IMG/VR virus record: IMGVR_UViG_3300021197_001365
Location: 1 to 64,000 of that record
DNA length: 64,000 nt
Origin: a virus
Strand: one strand, 5' to 3'
Positions 19,272-28,098 of this stretch are shown here, one piece after another. Both the position numbers and the translations under genes were made by a program. Below the pieces are notes generated by a model. It saw only the letters and a program-made list of their open reading frames with translations. It did no database searches and was not told the origin of the DNA. Positions within the stretch are counted from its first letter, which is position 1. Each line of letters opens with the position of its first letter.

Positions 19272-20060
19272 ATGCTAAGAGAAATCGTGCCACCAACGGA
19301 ATGTCCTTCCTGTGGTACTGAGCTTACTGTTGTCAATGATTTGTTCTACTGTAAAGGTGGAGACTGTTCGGCACAGGCTCAAAAGAAACTCGAGCATTTT
19401 GCAAAGACTCTGAAGATTAAGGGGCTTGGCCCCGCAACAATAGAGAAGCTGAATATTACAGACTTTGATGAAGTCTATATGTGCGACAAAGAAATACTTT
19501 GTGAGAAGTTGGGTGAAAAGCTCGGTACAAAATTGTACAATGAGATTGATAACTCTGCTTCAGCTCCTCTTGATTTAGTGTTACCTGCTTTTGGTATACA
19601 TTTAATCGGAAAAACGGCAACGAAGAAGCTGTCTGAGACTCTTACTTACTTACATGAAATAAATGCAGACACTTGTGAGCGTGCCGGATTAGGCCCAAAA
19701 GCAACCGAGAGTTTATGTACTTGGTTAAAAAAAGACTGGTATGGTTTCTATGATGGATGCCTTCCCTTCGATATGAAGTTTACACCTCCTGGCGTACTGC
19801 CAGTCCCTATGGATAGAGGCGTTGTCTGTATAACCGGAAAGCTTAAGAGTTTTAAGACTAAGGCTCAAGCAGGCACAGCACTCGTTAATCTTGGCTATGT
19901 AGTAAAGTCTAGTTTAACTAAAGATGTAACAATTCTCGTTAATGAGAGCGGCATTGAATCCGCTAAAACTAAACAGGCCAGAGATTCTGGCATTGAAATA
20001 ATCACGGATTTACAATCCTATTTGGAGAAAAAATATGGCACTTCCCAAGTGGACGGATGA
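19272..20060 (+). CDS. ligB: NAD-dependent DNA ligase, part B (zinc finger, HhH, BRCT)
   Basis: This 262-residue protein begins with the LigA zinc finger (Cys11, Cys14, Cys27, Cys32 in CPSCG and CKGGDC). Helix-hairpin-helix repeats follow (KIKGLGPATIEKL, FGIHLIGKTATKKLSETLTY, AGLGPKATESL) and then a BRCT domain (GVVCITGKLKSFKTKAQAGT, KDVTILVNESG, KQARDSGIEIIT). These normally form the C-terminal half of LigA and clamp the nicked DNA. The product must assemble with part A in trans. The 3' end overlaps the next gene by 26 bases. Confidence 0.92.
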   Translation: MLREIVPPTECPSCGTELTVVNDLFYCKGGDCSAQAQKKLEHFAKTLKIKGLGPATIEKLNITDFDEVYMCDKEILCEKLGEKLGTKLYNEIDNSASAPLDLVLPAFGIHLIGKTATKKLSETLTYLHEINADTCERAGLGPKATESLCTWLKKDWYGFYDGCLPFDMKFTPPGVLPVPMDRGVVCITGKLKSFKTKAQAGTALVNLGYVVKSSLTKDVTILVNESGIESAKTKQARDSGIEIITDLQSYLEKKYGTSQVDG

Positions 20061-20760
20061 GCGCACTGCTCAACTGACAGCTTTTGTGGGGTCTGAAAGC
20101 CCCGTGTCTCAAGATACTGTTGCTGATGCAGCAGAAGAGCTTGAGACTTCTACTCGTTCTATCTCTAGCAAGCTGCGAAAGATGGGCTACGAAGTAGAGC
20201 TCGCTTCTTCACGATCTAACCGCGCTTTCAGTGCAGATCAAGAAGCAACTCTTGCAACTTTTGTGCAAGATAACAGCGGTGAGTATACTTATGCTCAAAT
20301 CGCTGAAAACTTTGAAGGTGGAGCTTTCTCTGCCAAGTCTATCCAAGGCAAGATTTTGTCTATGGAATTGACCGATCATGTAAAACCTGCTCCTAAGGTT
20401 GAGACTGTTCGTACTTACTCTCCCGACGAGGAAGTAACTTTTATCAATATGGTAAATGATGGTGCGTTCGTTGAAGCTATTGCAGACGCTCTTGATCGCT
20501 CTGTAAACTCTGTTCGTGGTAAGGCTCTTAGCCTTCTTCGATCAGGTGAAATTGACGCTATTCCTCGTCAAGAGCACACTAAGGGCGGAGCTAAAGAAGA
20601 TCCTTTGGCTGACCTCGGTGATGTGTCAGGAATGACCGTTGAAGAGATCGCAGAAGCAATCGGCAAGACTGCTCGCGGTGTCAAGACTATGCTCACTCGT
20701 CGTGGCTTGTCAGCTTCTGACTATGACGGTGCAGCTCGAAAAGAAAAGGCCGCTTCCTAA
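20035..20760 (+). CDS. Four-repeat HTH DNA-binding protein, paralogue E
   Basis: A 241-residue protein made of about four tandem HTH units related to the phage's small HTH proteins: KWTDERTAQLTAFVG with TSTRSISSKLRKMGY; AFSADQEATLATFVQ with SAKSIQGKILSME; TYSPDEEVTFINMV with SVNSVRGKALSLL; and MTVEEIAEAIGKTARGVKTM with LTRRGLS. Several DNA contacts per chain would allow cooperative or bridging binding. It lies between the ligase and the replicative helicase and ends at a strong terminator. ATG 20035 lies inside the 3' end of the ligase part B gene. Confidence 0.82.
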   Translation: MALPKWTDERTAQLTAFVGSESPVSQDTVADAAEELETSTRSISSKLRKMGYEVELASSRSNRAFSADQEATLATFVQDNSGEYTYAQIAENFEGGAFSAKSIQGKILSMELTDHVKPAPKVETVRTYSPDEEVTFINMVNDGAFVEAIADALDRSVNSVRGKALSLLRSGEIDAIPRQEHTKGGAKEDPLADLGDVSGMTVEEIAEAIGKTARGVKTMLTRRGLSASDYDGAARKEKAAS

Positions 20761-20776
20761 GTAGTTTTTCTTTTCC

Positions 20777-20808
20777 GCAACCGTGGTATTTACTGCGGTT
20801 GCATTTTT
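20777..20808 (+). terminator. Rho-independent terminator
   Basis: GCAACCG (20777-20783) and CGGTTGC (20796-20802) form the stem, followed by ATTTTTA. Confidence 0.85.
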
Positions 20809-20824
20809 ATGTTTCGGGGAATAA

Positions 20825-22177
20825 GTGAATATATCTAGCGCATTAATCAAACAGATTATTATGCTCCAGGATGCTGATACCTGGAGTTACTTGCGCAAGC
20901 ATTATCTTCCTACTGAGTACCATACCCTCTTTTCTATAATTGATGGACATTCTCAGAAATTTCATAAAGTTCCCACGTTTGAGGATCTTAAGTTTGAAAT
21001 CCGAGACACAGCTTCGCGGGATAAACTTCTCGCCATTGAAGCACTTGATATTGAGGCAGACCCTTCGATATTGCTTCAGTATCTCAAGAATGAGTATACT
21101 CAAAAAGAGATTCTGTACTCTCTTGAAAAATATATTGACTCCTCTATTTCTTTTGAAGATGCAGAAGAGTCAGTATCCCATCTGCACCAGATTGTTCTAG
21201 ACATCGAAGAAAAAGTAGAACTAGAACAGCCGCAGGAAAGTATGCAACGTATTTCCCTGTTCCCGCCAGATGAGGAATTGGATAAGTACTTGCCCTTAGG
21301 CCTTAACACCGCCTTTGATGAGGAGTTCAAGTTTTCTCCCCGAGACTTGATTCTTGTCGGGGGTCGACGCGGGTCAGGAAAATCCATTACATGCTGTAAT
21401 ATAGCTAATAGTGTATTTGAAAGTGGAAAGTCGGCAATCTATTTCACCATTGAGATGGATAGCCGTGAGATTTTACAAAGATGTTGTGCCATTGCCACAG
21501 GTATTGCTCACGATAAACTTCGTAAGCGAACGCTCAGTGTTAAGGAGTGGGAAACTGTAGCAGCTTGGTGGACGAATCGTTTCGTCGATGCAGATGAAAA
21601 ACTGAAAGAGTATCACGATCATCGTGACTTTGAGAGACTACATTACGAACTCAAGACTAACTGTGAGCTTCTCCCGACTCAACAGTTAGACGTAGTTTAT
21701 GATGCTTCTCTTACAATTTCAAAGATTCGTGCTGAGTTGGATAAAAAAGTAAAAAGTGCAATGGATGTTGGAGTAGTTATTGTAGACTACATCAACCAAG
21801 TAAAACGTTCCAACCTACCATCTCGCGCAGGACAGTATGACTGGACTGAGCAGATAGAGGTAAGTAAAGCATTAAAGTCTATGGCCCAGGAATATGAAGT
21901 TCCAGTTTACAGTCCGTATCAAATTGATGCAACAGGTGAAGCTCGCTTTGCTAAAGGTATTCTTGATGCGGCAGATGCAGCTTTCACGATTGATACGTGG
22001 AAAACTGAAGATGCAGTTATGTCCTTTAATTGTACTAAAATGAGAAGTGGTAAAATGGGAACATTTACTTCTACAATGAACTGGGAAAGCCTAAAGATTG
22101 GGCCAGATACAGCTCTTACACCAGATGAAAGAGAACAAGAAGAACATAAAACTGGCGAAGAAATAAACGACATCTAA
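20825..22177 (+). CDS. DnaB-family replicative helicase
   Basis: This 450-residue protein has a helical N-terminal region and a RecA-like C-terminal motor. Walker A is GGRRGSGKS (residues 179-187), Walker B is in VGVVIVDYINQV, and LDAADAAFTIDTWK and FNCTKMRSGKMG fit the later DnaB/T7 gp4 motifs. It should unwind DNA 5'-3' as a hexamer at the phage fork, with the separate primase at 22772. It starts with GTG 20825 behind GGGGA. No promoter lies between the terminator and the start, so read-through is assumed. Confidence 0.9.
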   Translation: MNISSALIKQIIMLQDADTWSYLRKHYLPTEYHTLFSIIDGHSQKFHKVPTFEDLKFEIRDTASRDKLLAIEALDIEADPSILLQYLKNEYTQKEILYSLEKYIDSSISFEDAEESVSHLHQIVLDIEEKVELEQPQESMQRISLFPPDEELDKYLPLGLNTAFDEEFKFSPRDLILVGGRRGSGKSITCCNIANSVFESGKSAIYFTIEMDSREILQRCCAIATGIAHDKLRKRTLSVKEWETVAAWWTNRFVDADEKLKEYHDHRDFERLHYELKTNCELLPTQQLDVVYDASLTISKIRAELDKKVKSAMDVGVVIVDYINQVKRSNLPSRAGQYDWTEQIEVSKALKSMAQEYEVPVYSPYQIDATGEARFAKGILDAADAAFTIDTWKTEDAVMSFNCTKMRSGKMGTFTSTMNWESLKIGPDTALTPDEREQEEHKTGEEINDI

Positions 22178-22186
22178 AAATATTTC

Positions 22187-22215
22187 TTGACACTCCTGCT
22201 GATTTTTGATATAAT
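22187..22215 (+). promoter_or_regulatory. Sigma70-type promoter
   Basis: AAAAATATTTC, then TTGACA and TATAAT with a 17-base spacer, 30 bases upstream of the gene at 22246. Confidence 0.87.
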
Positions 22216-22245
22216 ATATCTTCTATTGGCAGGAGTTTTTTACGT

Positions 22246-22539
22246 ATGGGGATGATATATGGCTCACTTAGACACACCACATCTGGTAGAGTTAAGAAGA
22301 AAGTTCAAAGACGAGCTAAGACAGCTAAGCGCGTACTTTCCACAAACACTACGCAGTCTTACAGACGACCCACCCCAAAGTATCCAAGCGACTCCGGTAC
22401 AGCTGGAGTTGCCGCTCGAGTGGAACCGCCACGTTACACGGGAACCCTTGTTAAAGGTATCGGAACCATGCATAAATCCAATGCGATACCAATTATCAAC
22501 GAAGAAGAAATGAAAGATTTAGCGAGGATGAGAAGATAA
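22246..22539 (+). CDS. Conserved phage protein of unknown function
   Basis: A 97-residue basic protein starting at 22246 behind GCAGGAG. The opening GMIYGSLRHTTSGRVKKKVQ and the end GTLVKGIGTMHKSNAIPI are patterns I know from small proteins beside primase genes in marine phages. The competing frame 22259-22513 lacks a ribosome site and such similarity. Function unknown. TAATG overlap with the next gene. Confidence 0.8.
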   Translation: MGMIYGSLRHTTSGRVKKKVQRRAKTAKRVLSTNTTQSYRRPTPKYPSDSGTAGVAARVEPPRYTGTLVKGIGTMHKSNAIPIINEEEMKDLARMRR

Positions 22540-22772
22540 TGCACGACGCACTTATGGAACATTGGAATACTAGAGATACGTGCCCGAACTGTGGAGAAAC
22601 TCTTGAGGGGGATGGGTATAGTAATGGTAATCCTGTACGATGCCCTAACGCTTTAGAAGAGGACTGGTGGTATTCTGAGCCCGACAGCGGGCCTTGGTTC
22701 TGTAGTATAGATGACGACTATGATGAGCCTACCGAAATGGATGAGTGGGCTTCTTTTGATCCGGACTGTTAA
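22539..22772 (+). CDS. Small zinc-ribbon-like acidic protein
   Basis: A 77-residue acidic protein with CPNCGETLEGDGYSNGNPVR then CPN, plus later Cys residues (WFCSIDDD). It resembles a zinc ribbon with one complete CxxC pair. Tightly overlapped on both sides and placed just before the primase, so a replication role is possible. Confidence 0.7.
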   Translation: MHDALMEHWNTRDTCPNCGETLEGDGYSNGNPVRCPNALEEDWWYSEPDSGPWFCSIDDDYDEPTEMDEWASFDPDC

Positions 22773-23605
22773 TGAACGTAGAAGAGTTATTACAATCTAA
22801 ACAGGTTCCGTTTATACCGAAAGGTAAGGATTATGTAGTATCGTGCCTAAGTCCTGAGCACGATGATAGTAACCCAAGTATGCGGGTTGACCAGATTACA
22901 GGTATATTTCATTGTTTCTCTTGTGGTTACAAGGGAAATCTTTTTGTGCATTTTGGAGAAAAGGCAAGTTTTCTACACTTACGCAGAGAACTACTTAAGA
23001 AAAAAATTCGTGAAAAGAGAGCTGAAAGTGTGGGCTTGCCTTTTCCCCGAAGTGCATTACCTTATGTAGGTAATTGGAGAAATATTAAACCAGAAACCTA
23101 TCGTAAGTTTGAAGCTTTCCAAGAACATGAAAGTTTTATAGGCAGAGTTGTATTTCCTATTCGTGATATGTCTGGGCGGATAGTTGCTTTTAATGCACGA
23201 CATATGACAGGAGGTACTCCAAAGTATCTAATTAGCCCGCCTGGGGCACGAATGCCTCTCTTTCCGGCAAAGATAGATTCTATACAAGCTAGTGTTATTC
23301 TTGTAGAAGGAATCTATGATATGCTTAATTTACATGACAAAGGACTTACCAATGCGGTTTGTTGTTTTGGTACTCGCAATATCAATGAGGAAAAATTATC
23401 AATTCTTCGGCTCCAGGGTATAGAAGAAGCCATCGTATTTTTTGATGGAGATGAAGCAGGCCAAGCAGCCGCAATAAAAGTTCAAGAGATGTGTAAGAAC
23501 GTAGACCTGCTAACACGAAATATTAATATAGCAGATATAGACCCTGGTGCTCTTACCGAGAATCAAGTGGAGAAGTTAAAAAGTAAACTCTATAAAGGAG
23601 TATAG
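22772..23605 (+). CDS. DnaG-type primase
   Basis: This 277-residue protein has a zinc finger (Cys25, His30, Cys48, Cys51 in SCLSPEH and HCFSCG), followed by a TOPRIM domain (VILVEGIYDML, then IVFFDGDEAGQAAA). It synthesises RNA primers at the fork and would work with the helicase at 20825. It is shorter than bacterial DnaG and lacks a helicase-binding C-terminal domain, as is common in phages where helicase and primase are separate. Confidence 0.9.
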   Translation: MNVEELLQSKQVPFIPKGKDYVVSCLSPEHDDSNPSMRVDQITGIFHCFSCGYKGNLFVHFGEKASFLHLRRELLKKKIREKRAESVGLPFPRSALPYVGNWRNIKPETYRKFEAFQEHESFIGRVVFPIRDMSGRIVAFNARHMTGGTPKYLISPPGARMPLFPAKIDSIQASVILVEGIYDMLNLHDKGLTNAVCCFGTRNINEEKLSILRLQGIEEAIVFFDGDEAGQAAAIKVQEMCKNVDLLTRNINIADIDPGALTENQVEKLKSKLYKGV

Positions 23606-23606
23606 T

Positions 23607-25877
23607 ATGACGAGCTCAAAGGTTGCTCTAATAGAAACCAAACCAAGTAGAACGAATTTCAAACAAGAATTTGATAGTGCTTTTGATTTTGACCAGTTTC
23701 AGCTTTGTTCAGATCCAAGTATTAAAAAAGTACTCAAGCGAGACTGTGACATTGATATTGATACAGACTTATATGATTGGGTCATTCTAGTAGGATCAGA
23801 CGCACTAAAGTACTTTACTAAAATTAATTCCGTAACAGAATATTCTGGAAAGAAGGTAGAAGAAAAGTTTCTGCCTGTAATCAATCCATCAATGCTTGCT
23901 TTCAAACCAGAAGCCCGCAGTACTTGGGAATCTTCAAAAGAAAACATCATTGCATATATTCGAGGAGAAATAGAAGAGGTCATTATAGATGATTCTATCG
24001 CCTTTGGTATTCAGGATACAGAGGAAGCTATTGCATTTCTCAAGAAAGCTATCAAACACCCCAGTACCTTTATCGCACTGGACTCAGAAACTACTGGACT
24101 CTACCCTCGGGACGGTCATATGCTGGGTATTAGCCTTTGCTATGACGGGGCTACTGGGGCTTATATTGATACTGAATGTTTTGATGACAGAGTTGAACAA
24201 CTATTGGCAGAGCTATGCCGTAAAAAGACAGTAGTATTTCATAACGCAAAGTTCGATATTGCATTTTTTGAATATCACTTTGGTATAGAATTTCCAAGTT
24301 TTGAAGATACTATGCTGCTTCATTACTTGATTGATGAGAACCCTGGCACACATGGATTGAAACAACTATCGCTAAAGTATAGTCCTTATGGAGATTATGA
24401 GAAGCCCATGTATGACTGGATTGATCAGTATAGAAAAGAGCGGGGCATATTAAAAGCAGAGTTTCAGTGGGGATCTATTCCTTTTGATGTAATGAAAACT
24501 TATGCTGCAATGGATGCAGTATGTACCTCAATAATTTATGAGAAGTTTGTTAAGATCAAGCAGAACAAGAAGTTGGCATGGGTGTACGATAACATTCTTA
24601 TCCCAGGTTGCCGCTTCTTAATTGATACACAAGATAATGGAGTGCCTTTTGATGCAGGACGACTACAAAAGTCTCAGTACCTTATGCAACACGACATTGA
24701 TAATGCTATCATTTCTCTGTATGAGAACCCAAAGATTCGTCAGTTTGAGAAGTCAAATGATGGAGAGTTTAATCCAAATAGCACTGTTCAGCTTCGTAAG
24801 TTACTATTCGATTATCTAGGGTTGAGACCAACGGGTAAGAAAACAGGAACAGGCGCAGACTCAACAGATGCAGAAGTACTTAAAGCATTGGAGTCACAAT
24901 CAGAGGTACCCGGACTTATTCTGGATATTCGACAAAAGTCAAAAATCAAGAACACTTACTTAGACAAGATTATTCCACAGCTAAATAAAGATAGTCGTTT
25001 AAGAACAAATTTCAATCTACATGGCACTACTTCCGGCAGGTTGTCCAGTAGTGGTAAGTTAAATATGCAGCAGTTGCCTCGTGATAATCCTATTGTAAAA
25101 GGATGTATTAAAGCAGCTCCAGGTCATAAGATTGTAGCAATGGACTTGACCACTGCAGAAGTATATGTTGCAGCAAAACTTGCAGAAGATAATGCTCTAA
25201 TGAATGTATTTCGTAGTGGTGGTAATTTTCACAGTACAATTGCAAAAACAGTTTTCAAATTATCCTGTGAAGTAGAAGAGGTAGCAGAGTTTTATGGAAC
25301 ACAAAGACAGGCTGCAAAAGCAGTAACATTTGGTATTATGTATGGCGCAGGGCCAAAGAAGATTAGTGAGCAAGTTACTAAGGATTCGGGTACGCACTTT
25401 AGCCAACAAGAGGCAAAAGAAGTTATTGATGACTATTTTGATTCCTTCCACAAACTAAGAAAGTGGATTGACAACAATCAAAAATTTATTGAAGCAAATG
25501 GATTTATTTATAGTTTCTTTGGCCGGAAAAGGAGGTTGCCTAATGTCAAATCGTCAGACGCAGGCATCAAGAGTCATAGCATTAGGTCTGGTCTTAATTT
25601 TTTGGTGCAGTCTGCTGCTAGTGATATCAACTTGCTCGGTGCCATAGATATGGGACAGTTCATCAAGAGCCAAAGAATGAAGGCAAGAATTTTTGCTTTA
25701 GTACATGACTCGATTTTGGCAGAGGTTCCAGAGGATGAGATTGAGTTCTATTCAGAAATGTTACAGAAGTTTATACAAATGGATAGAGGTATATCTATTC
25801 CAGGAGCTCCGGTGGGTTGTGATTTTGAAGTCGGAGAAGACTATTCAATGGGTAAATACGAGAAGTTTTATCTTTGA
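23607..25877 (+). CDS. Family A DNA polymerase with 3'-5' exonuclease
   Basis: This 756-residue replicative polymerase carries exonuclease motifs ALDSETTGL (Exo I), VFHNAKFDIAFF (Exo II) and YAAMDAVCTS (Exo III). In the polymerase part motif A is MDLTTAEVYVAA (the usual DYSQIELR is changed but Asp and Glu are kept), motif B is RQAAKAVTFGIMYGAG with Phe at the Escherichia coli position 762, and motif C is VHDSILAE, Ser replacing the usual Glu. No 5'-nuclease domain; that activity is encoded at 32132. The first 140 residues are an N-terminal extension of unknown role. Confidence 0.93.
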   Translation: MTSSKVALIETKPSRTNFKQEFDSAFDFDQFQLCSDPSIKKVLKRDCDIDIDTDLYDWVILVGSDALKYFTKINSVTEYSGKKVEEKFLPVINPSMLAFKPEARSTWESSKENIIAYIRGEIEEVIIDDSIAFGIQDTEEAIAFLKKAIKHPSTFIALDSETTGLYPRDGHMLGISLCYDGATGAYIDTECFDDRVEQLLAELCRKKTVVFHNAKFDIAFFEYHFGIEFPSFEDTMLLHYLIDENPGTHGLKQLSLKYSPYGDYEKPMYDWIDQYRKERGILKAEFQWGSIPFDVMKTYAAMDAVCTSIIYEKFVKIKQNKKLAWVYDNILIPGCRFLIDTQDNGVPFDAGRLQKSQYLMQHDIDNAIISLYENPKIRQFEKSNDGEFNPNSTVQLRKLLFDYLGLRPTGKKTGTGADSTDAEVLKALESQSEVPGLILDIRQKSKIKNTYLDKIIPQLNKDSRLRTNFNLHGTTSGRLSSSGKLNMQQLPRDNPIVKGCIKAAPGHKIVAMDLTTAEVYVAAKLAEDNALMNVFRSGGNFHSTIAKTVFKLSCEVEEVAEFYGTQRQAAKAVTFGIMYGAGPKKISEQVTKDSGTHFSQQEAKEVIDDYFDSFHKLRKWIDNNQKFIEANGFIYSFFGRKRRLPNVKSSDAGIKSHSIRSGLNFLVQSAASDINLLGAIDMGQFIKSQRMKARIFALVHDSILAEVPEDEIEFYSEMLQKFIQMDRGISIPGAPVGCDFEVGEDYSMGKYEKFYL

Positions 25878-26365
25878 TAGTAAACTACAATAATTTAACA
25901 AAAATAACATTTCCTGTCTACAAGATTCCCAATAGTAACTGGGAGCTTGTAGACGGGCTCTTATTTTTAGATAATGAAGTTTTAGATGACAGAAATCAAA
26001 AAGGAAAAACTCTTGGTATAAGGCGTGCACAAACTTCATTTGATTTATTTCCGTTGAAGCATTCAATAGCCAGTCTTACAGGTATTTTAAAGCAGAATGA
26101 CAAAACTTTTATAGACACAAAGGGTACTCCTTTTATCTATCAAAAAACAAGAAATTCTGCTTTAAAGTATTATAAGATAAGAAAAGTAGAGCAGAAAGGA
26201 GTAGTTTCCATATTGTGGCTAAAAGATATTAAGTCGCCATTTACAATTCCTCGTCCCCCGCCTTTGGGAATGACTTGGGCGGGTGTTTTACATATCGAAT
26301 CTTGGCCGTGGATTTTGTACTGCTATTCTAAAACGTATCAGAAACCTTCTAGAAGAAAAATATGA
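25874..26365 (+). CDS. Conserved phage protein of unknown function
   Basis: A 163-residue protein with a TTG start overlapping the polymerase stop. Features: KITFPVYKIPNSNWELVDGL, LGIRRAQTSFDLFPLKHS, FIYQKTRNSALKYYKIRK and PFTIPRPPPLGMTWAGVL. I recall this family from marine phages, next to polymerase and helicase genes, without known function. The next gene overlaps it by ATGA, so a role in replication is likely. Confidence 0.75.
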   Translation: MIVNYNNLTKITFPVYKIPNSNWELVDGLLFLDNEVLDDRNQKGKTLGIRRAQTSFDLFPLKHSIASLTGILKQNDKTFIDTKGTPFIYQKTRNSALKYYKIRKVEQKGVVSILWLKDIKSPFTIPRPPPLGMTWAGVLHIESWPWILYCYSKTYQKPSRRKI

Positions 26366-27645
26366 AAGCAGTAATTAGTAATCGTATATATTTAGAATGC
26401 AATCGTGAGTTTAGAGAAGCGCTCTCTAAAGAACTTACATATAAAATTATGCCTAGAAATCCTAATGATCCTCCAATCATTATTAAAAATATGGCTCGAA
26501 TACGAGAAAACTTAGTAACTCTTCCAATAGGAAGAACGGATCTTATACCTAATCATTATGAAATTGTTGACAAGAGGACTCTGGTGCCTGTTGATTTTCC
26601 TGATTTTCGCTATGTACTCCGCGAATCTCAACAAGCCGTCTACGAAGAACTCGATGATAACTGTATCATCAATGCGTGGGTAAGTTGGGGAAAGACCTTT
26701 ACGGGACTAGCAATAGCTGGAAGGTTAGGACAAAAAACGTTAGTAGTCGTGCATACTGTACCATTACGAAACCAATGGGCAAAGGAAGTAGAGAAAGTCT
26801 ATGGCTTTACTCCTGGAATCATAGGAAGCGGTAAGTTTGATATTGAACCGCCTATTGTAATAGGAAATACACAGAGTCTTTATCGAAACATTCCAAAGAT
26901 TCAAAAACAATTTGGTACAATTATTCTTGATGAAATGCATCATGTAAGTAGCCCCACTTTTTCTAAAATTATCGACACAAACTATGCAAGATATAAGATA
27001 GGATTATCGGGCACTATTGAAAGAAAAGATGGTAAGCACGTAGTTTTTCGTGATTACTTTGGAAGTAAGATATTTAAACCGCCAAAAGAAAATTTTATGA
27101 CACCTAAAGTCCATATAATCAAATCAGATGTTCGTTTTATGGATGGAGCTAGAATACCTTGGGCAAATAGAGTAACAAGTCTTGCAAATGATGAGGAGTA
27201 TAAACATATGATTTCTATGTTATCTTCTTTTTATGCTGCAAAAGGACACAAAGTGTTAGTAGTTTCAGATCGAGTTAGCTTTTTAAAAAACTGCTCTGCC
27301 TTAGTTGGAGAAACTGCAATTTGTGTAACAGGAGAAGTACCCCATGAAGAACGTGAAACCCTTCTTGATGAAATTAACTACGGAAATAAAAACATACTGT
27401 TTGGTACTCAAGCGATATTTAGTGAAGGAATTTCAGTCAATTCCCTCTCTGTGCTTATACTCGGTACCCCTATCAACAACGAACCCCTTCTCACCCAGCT
27501 CATCGGAAGAGTTATCCGAGAGCAAGAAGGAAAACCCACCCCTGTAATAATAGATATTCACTTAAAAGGAAATACTGCTCGAAAGCAGGCTTCAAATAGA
27601 ATGGGTTACTATATAAAGCAGGGTTGGAAAATAACTCAAACATAG
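26362..27645 (+). CDS. UvsW-like superfamily 2 DNA helicase
   Basis: This 427-residue helicase has an atypical Walker A (AWVSWGKTFTGLAIAG, with SWGKT in place of GxGKT), DEMHH as the DEAH-type motif II, LSGTIERKDG as motif III, and QLIGRVIREQEGK as motif VI. The layout matches T4 UvsW and related RAD25/XPB-like helicases, which process replication forks and recombination intermediates. It is ATGA-coupled to the upstream gene. Confidence 0.88.
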   Translation: MKAVISNRIYLECNREFREALSKELTYKIMPRNPNDPPIIIKNMARIRENLVTLPIGRTDLIPNHYEIVDKRTLVPVDFPDFRYVLRESQQAVYEELDDNCIINAWVSWGKTFTGLAIAGRLGQKTLVVVHTVPLRNQWAKEVEKVYGFTPGIIGSGKFDIEPPIVIGNTQSLYRNIPKIQKQFGTIILDEMHHVSSPTFSKIIDTNYARYKIGLSGTIERKDGKHVVFRDYFGSKIFKPPKENFMTPKVHIIKSDVRFMDGARIPWANRVTSLANDEEYKHMISMLSSFYAAKGHKVLVVSDRVSFLKNCSALVGETAICVTGEVPHEERETLLDEINYGNKNILFGTQAIFSEGISVNSLSVLILGTPINNEPLLTQLIGRVIREQEGKPTPVIIDIHLKGNTARKQASNRMGYYIKQGWKITQT

Positions 27646-27656
27646 AAAAATAGTTC

Positions 27657-27685
27657 TTGACAATAACCTTAATTTTTAGTATAAT
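27657..27685 (+). promoter_or_regulatory. Sigma70-type promoter
   Basis: AAAAATAGTTC, then TTGACA and TATAAT with a 17-base spacer. The ATG of the next gene lies two bases past the -10. Confidence 0.85.
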
Positions 27686-27687
27686 AT

Positions 27688-28098
27688 ATGCTTCTATATG
27701 ACTGGCAAAAAATCTTTACCGCAGCATCGGGTAAACCAAGTACAATCTTCTTAATCTTTGAGATGCTTGTAAAAAAGTCTATACCGGAAAATAGGTTTGA
27801 TCCTACTTACCGTTTTTCTGACTTAAACTTTACAGGTGATTCGTTCTTGGCACATCCCGATGTTCTTTTGTATAATTCATTTAGACACCCTCGTCGTGAT
27901 GTTGCTCTGTACTTGGCCTTGGCTAGTATGAGGTCTTTAGCAGAGTTTCTTATCAACGACAAAACAACGCTAGATCTCTTGGAATGTCCACTAGATCCTT
28001 TTGAACACTTAGAAGATGATAGGCTACTTTATATCGAAGATAATGAAATACATTTTTTATATGAAGAAGTCCCAAAGGAGAAAACACAATGGCATTAA
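27688..28098 (+). CDS. Conserved phage protein of unknown function
   Basis: A 136-residue protein (DWQKIFTAASGKPSTIFLIF, DSFLAHPDVLLYNSFRHPRR, LALASMRSLAEFL). Its only early ATG, 27688, lies upstream of the expected transcription start of the promoter at 27657. It must therefore be translated from read-through messages, from a slightly earlier start, or from a later in-frame codon (Met25). The last 10 bases overlap the SSB gene. No family recognised. Confidence 0.7.
   Translation: MLLYDWQKIFTAASGKPSTIFLIFEMLVKKSIPENRFDPTYRFSDLNFTGDSFLAHPDVLLYNSFRHPRRDVALYLALASMRSLAEFLINDKTTLDLLECPLDPFEHLEDDRLLYIEDNEIHFLYEEVPKEKTQWH

Noticed and set aside
22259-22513. 84-residue frame inside the 22246 gene
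   Set aside because: No separate ribosome site; the other frame has a good one and a recognisable conserved opening and end.
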